From Pseudofrankia sp. DC12 (lineage in GTDB: Bacteria > Actinomycetota > Actinomycetes > Frankiales > Frankiaceae), in assembly GCF_000966285.1 (NCBI RefSeq), contig NZ_KQ031391.1, positions 3,860,540 to 3,924,539 on the forward strand: a DNA stretch of 64,000 nt, in the 5' to 3' direction. Shown here piece by piece: positions 24,513-33,507 of the stretch; position 1 is the stretch's first letter; each line of letters starts with the position of its first letter. The notes beneath the pieces were generated by a model, which ran no database searches, was not told where the DNA came from, and saw only the letters and a program-made list of their open reading frames with translations. Position numbers and translations under genes: made by a program.

Positions 24513-25463
24513 CTAGCTCGGGAGCGGGGAGTCGAGGCGGGCCTGGGTGACCGGCGACGGGGCCCGCCGCGGCCAGCTGACCGACGCCCGCCAGGCGCCG
24601 CCGGGCTGGTCCTCGGTGATGCGGGCGCCGACGATTGCCGCGACCCGGCGCAGCCGGACGGCCCGGGCGGCGGCGTCGTGAGCCGCGTCGACGCTGGTCG
24701 CCGAGCACCGGTCCGGGACGGCCCAGAGCGTCAGGGCTACGCCGTCGTGGCCGGACCGGACGGTCACGACGGCGCGCCGGGCCGGCCGCCACGGGTCGCT
24801 TTCCAGGAGCAGCAGCTGCACGGCGGACAGGACCTCGGCGACCTCGGCCCGGCTCGGCGGGACGTCGTCGACATCGAGGACGGCGTCCAGCTCGTGGGCG
24901 AGCGCCCCGCGCACCCGGTTCGTGAGGGCGGTTGTGAGGATCTTGGACGCGCCGCGGCCGGCGCGGAACGCCGGCGCCGGCAGCTGCAAGGTGGTGATCG
25001 CGTCGCGCAGCTGGGTCTCGACCGCGGCAAGCCTCTCGGCCGCCGGCCCGTCGAGTGTCCGGCGCACCGCGGCACAGGTCAGCAGGACGGCGGTGAGGTC
25101 CTGGATCGGGCCGTCATGGAAGGCGTCGCACAGATGCTGGCGTTCGCGCTCCTGCCCGGCGGCGATCAGCCGCAGCAGCAGCCGGGTGGTCTCGCTGACC
25201 GGATCGTGCGGCTGGCCCGTCGTCGGGCAGGTCCGGTCGGCGGCCGGTCCATGCTCCACGGGCAGAAGGTAGCGGCCGGCCGAGGCCGGGTCTGTTGCGT
25301 CGCCACGTCCTGACGGTGAAATCGTCGCGGTCGCGGTCGCGGTCGCGGTCGTGCCGTGCTCGGCCTCGCGCGGCGGCCCGACCGGGCCGACGACGACCGC
25401 CGGGCGGCCCGCATCGCCCACGGCGGCGGCACGACCGGTGCCGGTGCCGGTGTGAACGGTCAC
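24513..25463 (-). CDS. HisKA_3-type sensor protein with a divergent ATPase region
   Basis: A 316-residue soluble protein. Residues 1-90 are low-complexity, with an (Ala-Thr)n run encoded by five TCGCGG hexamers (25324-25353). The helix RERQHLCDAFHDGPIQDLTA contains His116 in the FHDGPIQD setting of NarL-partner kinases. The C-terminal region has LLLESDPWRPARRAVVTVRS and AVRLRRVAAIVGARI, but it lacks a convincing N-box and G-boxes. It may be a degenerate kinase that only docks or dephosphorylates a regulator. Its start overlaps the stop of the preceding receiver gene by 4 bp (GTGA), which pairs the two. Confidence 0.7.
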   Translation of the reverse strand: MTVHTGTGTGRAAAVGDAGRPAVVVGPVGPPREAEHGTTATATATATISPSGRGDATDPASAGRYLLPVEHGPAADRTCPTTGQPHDPVSETTRLLLRLIAAGQERERQHLCDAFHDGPIQDLTAVLLTCAAVRRTLDGPAAERLAAVETQLRDAITTLQLPAPAFRAGRGASKILTTALTNRVRGALAHELDAVLDVDDVPPSRAEVAEVLSAVQLLLLESDPWRPARRAVVTVRSGHDGVALTLWAVPDRCSATSVDAAHDAAARAVRLRRVAAIVGARITEDQPGGAWRASVSWPRRAPSPVTQARLDSPLPS

Positions 25464-25858
25464 CTCCCCGACGCACCGCTGGGCTGTACGTCACCCAACG
25501 CGCGTACCGCTGCCGACAGGTCGTCGGCGGTGAACGGCTTGTACAGCACGGCCACGTCGGGCGGCAGGTCGTCGTCGATCCCGCCGGTCATCAGCAGGCA
25601 CCGGGCCGGCATCGACGGGTCCTGGGAGCGCAGCCGCTCGATCAGGTCGGTCCCGCGTCCGGCACCGAGGCGCACATCGATGATCAGCGCGTGGTAGTCG
25701 GCCATGGGAAGGGCGAGTGCGTCCTCGACCGACGCCGCGGCGTCGACCTCGTGCCCGTCGTGGCTCAGCAGCCGGCTGACCAGTGTCCGGATCATGTCGT
25801 TGTCGTCGACGATCAGCGCGCGCCCTGGACTGTTGGGCCGCATCCCGATGGCTCGCAC
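25460..25858 (-). CDS. Single-domain response regulator receiver
   Basis: A 132-residue CheY-like receiver. The acidic pair Asp18-Asp19 is in ALIVDDNDMI, the phosphoacceptor is Asp61 in ALIIDVRLG, a Thr lies in LLMTGG, and Lys107 is in LYKPFTADDL. There is no output domain, so it should pass its signal by protein contact or act in a phosphorelay. The GTGA overlap puts the HisKA_3-like gene immediately downstream. ATG 25858 is given; an internal Met at residue 6 is possible. The most likely partner is the adjacent sensor protein. Confidence 0.88.
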   Translation of the reverse strand: MRAIGMRPNSPGRALIVDDNDMIRTLVSRLLSHDGHEVDAAASVEDALALPMADYHALIIDVRLGAGRGTDLIERLRSQDPSMPARCLLMTGGIDDDLPPDVAVLYKPFTADDLSAAVRALGDVQPSGASGR

Positions 25859-26440
25859 AGAAAACCTCGCTCGCCGTGGCCTCGCTCGAGCGTGGGGGGG
25901 GTCCGCTCGAACGCATCTCCGTCATTTTCGCGCCGCATTCCGGGACCGGACCACTTGTTCCGCGCGGACGGCGTCCGCCCGGTGCCAGCGCGACCCGGCC
26001 AGGATCGCTCCGCCAGGACCGGCCGTACCCGGCCGCCCGGCCGGAGCGGCCGGTCGACCCGGACAGCTGACGGCCGGTGACCCGCGACCCGTCTGACCAG
26101 GACCTCGGTTGTCAGGGGTAACGAGCCGGCTACACCATACGGCAGGCGCCTCGCCTCGGGCATCCCCCGGAGGGGACTTTTGGGGGTCACGTCAATAGAG
26201 ACATTCGGTCCTTCTGTGCCCGTGGATCTGGTCGCGGTGTCCTGGATGCGGCAAACTGTCGGTGACCTGTATCACATCCATGCCGGCTCGAACGGGCCGG
26301 ATCGACCGCGCCGGCGCGGGCCTGGTCGCAAGCCACGCGGAGATCTGGTTGGTTGCGCGCCCGATGGCCGGGCCTTACGGTTTCGCGCACTGACCGGCCC
26401 GGCCGCGCACGGTCCTGGCTCACGGCGCCGAAAGGACACG
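25859..26440. other. Divergent intergenic region, no gene supported
   Basis: 582 bp between the receiver gene and the acyl-CoA ligase. It includes a run of eight G residues near 25893-25900, a GC hairpin-rich stretch at about 26030-26060 and a small CCCC/GGGG stem near 26163-26176. Frames here are long only because stops are rare in GC-rich DNA. Confidence 0.5.
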
Positions 26441-28153
26441 GTGGCAGCAACCATGATCAGCACGATGCAGGACGTGCCGCTGGGGATTCGGCGGCTGCTG
26501 GAACACGCCGTCACGGTGTATCCCGACCAGAAGCTGTTCACCGCACAGGCGGACGGGAGCCTGACGGTCGCCACGTTCGCCGAGGCCGGGGCCAACGCGG
26601 CCCGGCTCGCGCACGGGCTCACCGAGCTGGGCGTCACGGCTGGTGATCGGGTCGCCACCCTGATGTGGAACAACGAGGAACACATCGAGGCGTACTTCGC
26701 CGTGCCCGCGATGGGTGCGGTCCTGCACACCCTGAACCTGCGGCTGCCGGGCGAGCAGATCGTCTTCATCGCCAACCACGCCGAGGACAAGGTGCTCCTC
26801 GTCGACCACACGCTGCTGTCGGCGCTGGTCGCGCTGCTGCCGGCGATGAAGACGGTCGAGCATGTCGTCGTGAACCACGGCGTCCTCGACGCCGCCACGG
26901 TCGGAACGGATCTGGCCGCGCTCGCCGCCGCCGCGGGCCGCCCGGTCGAGGTGCACGACTACGCGGCTCTGATCGCCGGCCGCCCGGACACGTTCGACTG
27001 GCCGGAGGTGGCGGAGACGACGGCGGCCGCGATGTGCTACACCTCCGGCACGACGGGTGACCCCAAGGGCGTCGTCTACAGCCACCGGTCGATCTTCCTC
27101 AACGCGATGGGCTCCGCCCTGCCGTCGATGATGGGCATCTCGTCGGCCGACCGGGTGCTCGCGATCGTGCCGCAGTTCCACGTGTTGTCCTGGGGCCTGC
27201 CCTACATCGCGTTTCTCGGCGGCACCGAGCTCGTGCTGCCCGGACCGTTCCTGCAGGCCCAGCCGCTGGCCAAGATGATCGAGGCCACCGGGGTGAACAA
27301 GGCCGCCGGCGTGCCGACGATCTGGCAGGGCCTGCTCGCCTTCCTGGAGGCGAACCCGGGCGCCGTCGACATCTCGTCGCTGAAGGAGGCCGTCGTCGGC
27401 GGCTCGGCCTGCCCGCCGTCGGTGATGGAGGCGTACGACCGGCTCGGGATCACCCTGCTGCACGCGTACGGCATGACGGAGACCTCGCCGCTGGTCACCG
27501 TCGCCCGCCCGCCGGCAGGCCTCAGCCCCGAGGAGGCCTGGCCATACCGGCTCACCCAGGGCCGGTTCGTCGCCAACGTCGCCGCCCGGCTGGTCGGTGC
27601 CGGCGGCGAGATCCTGCCCTGGGACGGGAAGAGCGTCGGCGAGCTGGAGCTGCGCGGCCCCTGGATCGCCGGCTCGTACTACTCCGGCGGCACGCTGACC
27701 GGCGACGGGGTGGGGGCCGCCGACCCGGAGAAGTTCCACGACGGCTGGCTGCGGACGGGCGACGTCGGGCACATCAGCCCGGACGGCTATCTGACCCTGA
27801 CCGACCGGGCCAAGGACGTGATCAAGTCCGGCGGCGAGTGGATCTCGTCGGTCGAGCTGGAGAACCTGCTGATGGCACATCCGGCGGTCGCGGAGGCCAG
27901 CGTCATCGGCGTGCCGGACGAGCGTTGGGGCGAGCGGCCGTTCGCGCTGGTGGTACTGCGCCCGGACGCCGTGGCGACGCTCGCCGAGCTGCGGGAGTTC
28001 CTCAGTGGCAAGGTGGCCCGCTGGCAGGTGCCGGAGCGTTGGCAGGTGATAGCGGAGGTGCCGAAGACGTCGGTCGGCAAGTTCGACAAGCGCCGGCTGC
28101 GGCAGCAGTACGCCGTCGGAGAGCTGGTCGCCCAGCTGGTCCCCGCGCCGTGA
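26441..28153 (+). CDS. Long-chain fatty acid-CoA ligase (AMP-forming)
   Basis: A 570-residue adenylate-forming enzyme that activates a carboxylic acid with ATP and CoA. The P-loop-like core A3 motif YTSGTTGDPKGVVYSHRS starts near residue 200. A5 is YGMTETSPL, A7 GWLRTGDVGH and A8 LTDRAKDVIKSGGEWISS. The A10 catalytic lysine lies in SVGKFDKRRLRQ near the C-terminus. The sequence resembles medium/long-chain FadD-type ligases. GTG 26441 with AAAGGA four bases upstream is preferred; ATG 26453 is the alternative. Lipid genes follow on the same strand. Confidence 0.93.
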   Translation: MAATMISTMQDVPLGIRRLLEHAVTVYPDQKLFTAQADGSLTVATFAEAGANAARLAHGLTELGVTAGDRVATLMWNNEEHIEAYFAVPAMGAVLHTLNLRLPGEQIVFIANHAEDKVLLVDHTLLSALVALLPAMKTVEHVVVNHGVLDAATVGTDLAALAAAAGRPVEVHDYAALIAGRPDTFDWPEVAETTAAAMCYTSGTTGDPKGVVYSHRSIFLNAMGSALPSMMGISSADRVLAIVPQFHVLSWGLPYIAFLGGTELVLPGPFLQAQPLAKMIEATGVNKAAGVPTIWQGLLAFLEANPGAVDISSLKEAVVGGSACPPSVMEAYDRLGITLLHAYGMTETSPLVTVARPPAGLSPEEAWPYRLTQGRFVANVAARLVGAGGEILPWDGKSVGELELRGPWIAGSYYSGGTLTGDGVGAADPEKFHDGWLRTGDVGHISPDGYLTLTDRAKDVIKSGGEWISSVELENLLMAHPAVAEASVIGVPDERWGERPFALVVLRPDAVATLAELREFLSGKVARWQVPERWQVIAEVPKTSVGKFDKRRLRQQYAVGELVAQLVPAP

Positions 28154-28230
28154 CGCCACGCCTCGTGGCCGGTTCCGGATAGCTTGCCTTCGGACCTGGA
28201 GCCGCGGCGGCGGGCAGATCGGAGGCTGGC

Positions 28231-28980
28231 GTGAGCGTCGTCTACCTGGTGCGGCATGGCCAGGCGTCGTTCGGCGCCGCCGACTACGACGTCCTGTCCG
28301 AGCTCGGCCACCGACAGGCGGCGCTGGCCGGGGCCGAGCTGCGGGCCCGGGGCGTTCGGGTCGATCTTGTGGCCACTGGCACCCTGCGCCGCCAGCGGGA
28401 GACGGCCGCCGCCGCGCTCACCGCCTATGCCGCTGCCCCCGCCAGCCAGGCCGGCACAGGCACCGGCGCGGGTTCGGCGGTTGCCGTCGACGCGGGCGGC
28501 TGGGCCGGCGGGACCGAGACCGACGCCCGCTGGAACGAGTACGACCAGGACACGATGGTCACCGGCGGCCGGCAGGGCCACGCGCCCCCCGCCCAGCGGG
28601 TGTCGACCTCCAGCGGGATCTCGTCGCGGTCGTTCCAGGGCCTGCTGGACAACGCGCTGGCCGACTGGATGGCCCGCGACGACACCGGGCCGGGCAGCTT
28701 CCGGGCCTTCAGCGACGGCGTCGCCGGCGCGCTCGACGGGCTGGCCGGCCGGCTCGGCTCCGGTGGCACCGCGGTGGTCTTCTCGTCGGCCGGCCCGATC
28801 GCCGCGCTGTGCGGCCGGCTGCTCGGCGTCGGCGTCGAGGGCCTCGTCTCACTGAACCGAACCATGATCAACGGAGGCATCGCAAAGATCGTCTGTGGCC
28901 GGTCCGGCACCAGCCTCATCTCGGTCAACGAGCACAGCCACATCGACGCCGCGGGCCGGGAGTTCCTCAGCTACCGCTGA
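28231..28980 (+). CDS. Histidine phosphatase family protein
   Basis: A 249-residue member of the phosphoglycerate mutase-like superfamily. The N-terminal VVYLVRHGQASFG carries the RHG catalytic histidine, and a second Arg follows in DLVATGTLRRQRETA. An acidic Glu-Tyr segment (ARWNEYDQD) and a late Ser/Gly region (VVFSSAGPIAALCG) complete the fold. The usual C-terminal catalytic His (often in a TH or SHG motif) is not clear, since SSAGPI stands where it is expected; this weakens an activity claim. GTG 28231 follows GGAGG at five bases. It lies 77 bp after the acyl-CoA ligase and may be cotranscribed. Confidence 0.8.
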   Translation: MSVVYLVRHGQASFGAADYDVLSELGHRQAALAGAELRARGVRVDLVATGTLRRQRETAAAALTAYAAAPASQAGTGTGAGSAVAVDAGGWAGGTETDARWNEYDQDTMVTGGRQGHAPPAQRVSTSSGISSRSFQGLLDNALADWMARDDTGPGSFRAFSDGVAGALDGLAGRLGSGGTAVVFSSAGPIAALCGRLLGVGVEGLVSLNRTMINGGIAKIVCGRSGTSLISVNEHSHIDAAGREFLSYR

Positions 28981-29146
28981 CGACCAGCGGCCTCTCGGCC
29001 CAGCTCGCGCGCAGGAAACCACCCGCGCGGGCCTGGCGCGCTGCGCGGGTGCACGCCGGATTGCGGCTGGGTACTGGATGCGGAGCGGATACGGGAGCAG
29101 GATGACCGCGACGGCCGGTGAGTTCCGGCTGAGGAGGTGCGGCGCC

Positions 29147-30892
29147 ATGACGGTGGCACCTGGATCGACGACAGCTGGGTCGACGCGACGATCGTCCAGC
29201 GGCTCGACGCGGCTCGGCGGTGAGCCGGTGCGGTCGCGGCCGGCCGTGACCCACGCGGTGACGAACCAGCCACCGCCGCTGGTCGACTACGACGTCGCCG
29301 ACGACCCGGTGCTGGAGGAGGGTCTGCGCCGCGAGGGCGCCGCCTTCTATATCGACGACCTGCACCGCCTGGGCTGGCTGGCCGGCAGCGAGCAGGCCGC
29401 TCGCTGGGGGGATCTCGCGAACCGGCACGTCCCCGAGTTACGCACCCATGACCGGTACGGCAACCGGATCGACGAGGTCGACTTCCACCCGTCGTGGCAC
29501 GCCCTGATGGACGTGGCCGTGCGCGAGGGCCTGGCCGGTGCCGCGTGGGGCAGCCGCCGTCCGGGAGCGCACGTCGCCAGGGCCGCCGGGCTGCACGTCT
29601 GGAGCACCGTCGAGCAGGGCCACACCTGCCCGGTCTCGATGACCTACGCCGTGATCCCGGCGCTGCGCACCGAACCGGAGCTCGCCGCAGTCTACGAGAA
29701 GCTGCTGGCCAGCCGGGTCTATGACCGCGCGATGTGCCCGCCTACCGGCAAGCTCGGCCTGATCGCCGGCATGGGGATGACGGAGAAGCAGGGCGGCTCG
29801 GACGTTCGGTCCAACACCACGGCCGCGGTGCCCCACCCGGACGGCAGCTACCGGCTGCGCGGGCACAAGTGGTTCACCTCGGCGCCGATGAGCGACCTCT
29901 TCCTCGTGCTCGCGCAGGCGCCGAGCGGGCTGTCCTGCTACCTGGTGCCCCGAGTTCTTCCGGACGGATCGCGCAACACGTTCCGCATCCAGCGGCTGAA
30001 GGACAAGCTCGGTAACCGCTCCAACGCCTCCGCCGAGCCGGAGTTCGACGATACCGTCGGCTGGTTGGTCGGCCCGGAGGGGCGCGGCGTGCGGTCCATC
30101 ATCGAGATGGTCGCCATGACGCGGTTCGACTCGGCGCTCGGCTCCGCGGCCGGAACCAGGGCCGCCCTTGTCCAGGCGCTGCACCACACCCGGCACCGCT
30201 CGGCGTTCGGCGCCCTGCTGGTCGACAAGCCGCTGATGCGCAACGTCCTGGCCGACCTCGCGGTCGAGTCGGAGGCGGCGACGACGCTGATGCTGCGGCT
30301 GGCGGGTGCGATCGACCGGGGCGTGCGCGGCGACGCGGGGGAGCGCGCGTTCCTGCGGCTGGCCACCGCGCTGGCGAAGTTCTGGATCTGCAAGCGGCAG
30401 CCGGGCTTCGTCGCCGAGGCGCTGGAGTGCCTCGGCGGGAACGGCTACGCAGAGGAGTCGGGGATGCCCCGGCTCTACCGCGAGGCGCCGCTGAACAGCA
30501 TCTGGGAGGGCGCGGGCAACGTGAACGCCCTGGACGTGCTGCGAGCGCTCGACCGTGAGCCGGCCGCCGTGGCGGCGTTCGACGCCGAGGTTGCCCGGTC
30601 CGCCGGCGGGGACGACCGGCTCGACGCGGCCGTCGCCGCGCTGCGCGCGGACCTGGCCGACCTGCCGACGGCGGACCCGGGCGAGCTGGAGTTCGGCGCC
30701 CGTACCCTGGTGGAACGGATGGCGCTGGTGTTGCAGGGCGCGCTGCTGGTCCGGCACGCACCGCCCGCCGTCGCCGGCGCATTCTGCGCCACCCGGCTGG
30801 CCACCGGCGGCGGCCGGGCCTACGGCACGCTGCCGCGCGGCACGGACGTCGCCGCCATCCTCGCCCGTGTCCCTCCGGTGACCCGCGGCTGA
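29147..30892 (+). CDS. Acyl-CoA dehydrogenase of the AidB type
   Basis: A 581-residue flavoprotein. It has the AidB-group signatures MGMTEKQGGSDVRSNTT (about residue 210) and ECLGGNGYAEESGMPRLYRE with SIWEGAGNVNALDVLRAL downstream. AidB members bind FAD, show weak isovaleryl-CoA dehydrogenase activity and take part in the alkylation response of E. coli. In actinobacteria such proteins are often annotated simply as acyl-CoA dehydrogenases, so whether this one serves DNA protection or lipid oxidation is open. ATG 29147 with GGAGG upstream was chosen; ATG 29102 is also in frame. It follows the ligase and phosphatase genes and converges on the FMN reductase with a 13-bp gap. Confidence 0.9.
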   Translation: MTVAPGSTTAGSTRRSSSGSTRLGGEPVRSRPAVTHAVTNQPPPLVDYDVADDPVLEEGLRREGAAFYIDDLHRLGWLAGSEQAARWGDLANRHVPELRTHDRYGNRIDEVDFHPSWHALMDVAVREGLAGAAWGSRRPGAHVARAAGLHVWSTVEQGHTCPVSMTYAVIPALRTEPELAAVYEKLLASRVYDRAMCPPTGKLGLIAGMGMTEKQGGSDVRSNTTAAVPHPDGSYRLRGHKWFTSAPMSDLFLVLAQAPSGLSCYLVPRVLPDGSRNTFRIQRLKDKLGNRSNASAEPEFDDTVGWLVGPEGRGVRSIIEMVAMTRFDSALGSAAGTRAALVQALHHTRHRSAFGALLVDKPLMRNVLADLAVESEAATTLMLRLAGAIDRGVRGDAGERAFLRLATALAKFWICKRQPGFVAEALECLGGNGYAEESGMPRLYREAPLNSIWEGAGNVNALDVLRALDREPAAVAAFDAEVARSAGGDDRLDAAVAALRADLADLPTADPGELEFGARTLVERMALVLQGALLVRHAPPAVAGAFCATRLATGGGRAYGTLPRGTDVAAILARVPPVTRG

Positions 30893-30905
30893 CCCGGCCG
30901 CCGGT

Positions 30906-31478
30906 TCAGGCCCGGACGCGCGCCGCGCGTGCCGTGGCGAGGGCGATCACCGCGTCAAGGTTGGTTGCCGACCAGCGGTCGAGCGTCTCGTCCAGGGTGC
31001 CGAGGGTGCTGTCCAGGACGAACAGCCCCGTGGTGGGCAGCGAGGCGCCGATCTCGACGAGCACCGGGCGCAGGTGGACCTCGACGGCGAGCGCGTGCTG
31101 GGGCGCCGCGGCGACCTGGACCGGGATCGCCGGCACGCCGCCGAGTTCGCCGGCGCCGATCTGGTCGAGCAGCAGCTTGAGCAGGCCCGTGTAGGTCGCC
31201 TTGTAGGTCGGCGTCGCGACGATGAGGACGTCGGCCGCCGCCATCGCCGTCGTCGCCGCCTTGACGGCCGGGTCACCCCAGCCGAGCAGCCCGGCGCCCA
31301 GCTGGGAGACCTCGATGACCTCGGCCGCGGTGCTCCCCGGGATGCCGTTGCCCGCCCCGCCGTTGCCGGTGGCCGCCAGCCCGCGGGTGACCCGCTCGGC
31401 CACCGCCTCGGCCACCCGACGGGTCCTCGACTGCGGCTTCGGGTTGCCCACGACGCTCAGCACACGCCAACCAGCCAT
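30906..31478 (-). CDS. NAD(P)H-dependent FMN reductase-like flavoprotein
   Basis: A 190-residue flavodoxin-fold protein. The phosphate-binding loop VVGNPKPQSRTRRVAEAVAE at the N-terminus and the flavin-loop region ADVLIVATPTYKATYTGLLK are typical of the FMN_red family, along with PVQVAAAPQHALAVEVHLRP. Such enzymes reduce FMN with NAD(P)H for monooxygenases or reduce quinones and azo compounds. ATG 31478 begins at the first strand. It could supply reduced flavin to one of the luciferase-like enzymes elsewhere in the window, but that is an inference. Confidence 0.88.
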   Translation of the reverse strand: MAGWRVLSVVGNPKPQSRTRRVAEAVAERVTRGLAATGNGGAGNGIPGSTAAEVIEVSQLGAGLLGWGDPAVKAATTAMAAADVLIVATPTYKATYTGLLKLLLDQIGAGELGGVPAIPVQVAAAPQHALAVEVHLRPVLVEIGASLPTTGLFVLDSTLGTLDETLDRWSATNLDAVIALATARAARVRA

Positions 31479-31677
31479 CGCCAGACCTCCTGGGCGGCAC
31501 CTGACGCCGCGATCTCGGACGGTGCCACGCTATGCGCCGGCCGATCGCGGATCCAAGCTTTCCAGGAGCGGTTGAGCCGTGCCTGTCATGTTGCGGTAAC
31601 ACTTGTTGCGCTGGCTCCGGGAGCGGCCGGGGACCGGAGGCGCCAGCCCCGGCCCACGGCCGCTTCTCGGGATGCGG

Positions 31678-32934
31678 CTACCAGGACCAGCGGAAGCCGA
31701 CGACGGCGTGATGGATTGCTGGCAGGAACCGGTGCAGGGTGTTGTTCTCCGACAGGGCCACCGGCTCGTCGTCGACGATCAGGCCGCCCTCATGGGTGCT
31801 CCAGACCGTCCACCGGGGGTCGCGCGGCAGCCGGGCCGGGTCGAACGCGATCGCGAGGTCGATGCTCTCCGTCTTGGCCCGCACCGCCCGCCGGATCTCC
31901 TGGACCGGCTGGCCCGACGGGAACCGGGCCCGCAGCTCCAGCGCGTGCCGGGCGCCCCGGCCGAGGGTCCGGTCCAGCCCGACCTCGGTGAGTGTCAGCC
32001 GGGAGCTGTAGGCATGCCGGGAGCCCGGCTGGCCGCCGACCAGAACCGTGCTCTCGGTCGCGTCCGAGCGCAGCACCCACGGGTAGACGGCGACGCCGTC
32101 CTCCTGCGCGGAGATCACCTGGTGGGTGTGCTGTTCGACGAGCGAACCGGTGTCATCGAACCGGTAGCGCTCGAACAACGCGAGGGTGCGGTGGCGTTGC
32201 GGCAGGATCAGCGCCGGCGCGCCGCGCCTGCTTCCGGAGCTCGCGTCGACCCCGGGGTCGGTGAGACCGGCGAACGCGGCCCACAACCCGGCCTCCTGCT
32301 CACGCATCCCGAACGCCTCGATGAACCATTCCATCGTCTGGGCCGAGATGCGCCCGCCGCCGAGCGCCCGGCTGACCCGGTCCTTGAGAGCGCGGTCGAG
32401 CTCCTGGTCCTCCTCGGCGACGATGCCGGCGTTCCAGAGGTATTCGGCGATGACGCGAGCCACCGCCGCGAAGCTCGGCTCCTGGGCGCTCGCCCGGCGG
32501 ACCCGCGACTCCCACATCCGGCGGTACTCCGCCGTCCCGGTGAGCAGCTCCCGCAGCAGCCGGCCGGCGCGTTCCCCGGTGGAGAGCGCGTCGTCGCCGG
32601 TGGGCGGGTTTTCCCCGGTGCCAGCGAGACCGGCCCGGGACTGGTCGGCCCCATCGGCCGGGCCGTCGATGTTCATATCTGTGCCTGTGCTGTCTGAGGC
32701 CGAGTGCGGGCCTGTGTCGTCTGGGGCCACGTTTGGGCCTGTGCTGTCCGAGGCCGAATGCGGGCCTGTGCTGTCCGAGGCCAAGGGCGGGCCTGTGCTG
32801 TCCGAGGCCAGATAGAGGCCTGGGATGTCATCGGCGTGCTGCTCCGGCGGCGCCGCCGGCCAGGCCGCGCCGCCCGCCAACGTCGGGTTTCCTCTTGCCA
32901 CGCCCCACCCCTCCCGATAGCGCTGCGTGGTCAT
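31678..32934 (-). CDS. Hypothetical protein with a 9-residue repeat and a helical domain
   Basis: A 418-residue protein, function unknown. The N-terminal 100 residues are disordered and include about five copies of a nine-residue repeat (core ASDSTGP). Residues about 120-225 form an all-alpha domain (LRELLTGTAEYRRMWESRVR, YLWNAGIVAEEDQELD) resembling regulator-associated helices. The C-terminal 170 residues alternate strands and end in AVVGFRWSW, with LVEQHTHQVISAQEDGVAVY and VWSTHEGGLIVDDEPVAL. The overall shape recalls uncharacterised actinobacterial proteins related to XRE regulators, but no helix-turn-helix motif is visible. I took ATG 32934; an upstream in-frame start at 33162 would add 76 residues of poor quality. 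Confidence 0.65.
   Translation of the reverse strand: MTTQRYREGWGVARGNPTLAGGAAWPAAPPEQHADDIPGLYLASDSTGPPLASDSTGPHSASDSTGPNVAPDDTGPHSASDSTGTDMNIDGPADGADQSRAGLAGTGENPPTGDDALSTGERAGRLLRELLTGTAEYRRMWESRVRRASAQEPSFAAVARVIAEYLWNAGIVAEEDQELDRALKDRVSRALGGGRISAQTMEWFIEAFGMREQEAGLWAAFAGLTDPGVDASSGSRRGAPALILPQRHRTLALFERYRFDDTGSLVEQHTHQVISAQEDGVAVYPWVLRSDATESTVLVGGQPGSRHAYSSRLTLTEVGLDRTLGRGARHALELRARFPSGQPVQEIRRAVRAKTESIDLAIAFDPARLPRDPRWTVWSTHEGGLIVDDEPVALSENNTLHRFLPAIHHAVVGFRWSW
32690..32816 (-). repeat. Five-copy 27-bp coding tandem repeat
   Basis: A 27-bp unit with core GGGCCTGTGCTGTCCGAGGC recurs about five times with drift in the gene at 31678, encoding SDSTGPxxA-type units. It keeps frame, so unit number can change by slippage without breaking the protein. 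Confidence 0.8.
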
Positions 32935-33507
32935 GGTCGGGTCGCCTACCGGCGGCGCAAACCGACTTGGCCCGGCGATGGTGGCTCTGCGTAACGAGCC
33001 ATCCTTACGGGCCGTGGCGGGCGCCGCGGCCGAGGCAACCTCAGAGAACAGTAATGCCCCGGCGGTCGGCCGCATCGTCGGCATGTGCATTGTCGACGGA
33101 ATTGCGCATGGTCGGCGACGGAACGTCGTCTCCGAGACATTCTCAGGCCCGCTACGTGCCACAGTGGGGCGGAGGCACTGCGGACGTCTATCCTTGCGAG
33201 CGGGGTGGCATATCGCCTTTGCTTGCAGTCGGTCAAGTGTTTCGCCAGTTGCCTGGTGGGCCGTGCGCCGGATCGGAACGGACTCTCCGCTTACCTTCGG
33301 TTAGCGACTAGGTTCGCGAGGCCGGTCCACGGTTACTGTAAATTGCGACTCCAGAATCGCAACGCCGCACAACATTTCGCGTATCCGTAGCGGAGAGTCA
33401 CCGATTTTCGGACACCGTCGAGGGGCTGCGGCCCGGGCGCGCGGCATGCCGGCCTGGCCTGCGAGGCCGGGCAACGGTCCGCGGTTTGACGCTCTTCTTC
33501 TGTTCTG
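32935..33507. other. AT-richer intergenic region upstream of the repeat-bearing gene
   Basis: 573 bp with a visibly lower GC content between about 33100 and 33400. It contains the inverted-repeat element described separately and presumably the promoter of the gene at 32934 and the 3' end of the metB transcript. No frame has convincing codon use. Confidence 0.55.
33281..33399. repeat. 119-bp AT-rich element bounded by 11-bp inverted repeats
   Basis: GACTCTCCGCT at 33281-33291 is matched by AGCGGAGAGTC at 33389-33399. Inside lies a second hairpin (TTGCGA near 33343-33348 with TCGCAA near 33357-33362). It could fold into a structured RNA leader for the minus-strand gene at 32934 or be a small mobile-element remnant. 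Confidence 0.5.

Noticed and set aside
26420-28159. A 579-codon minus-strand frame opposite the acyl-CoA ligase
   Set aside because: Antisense to a gene with all adenylation motifs; the translated sequence is shadow-like.
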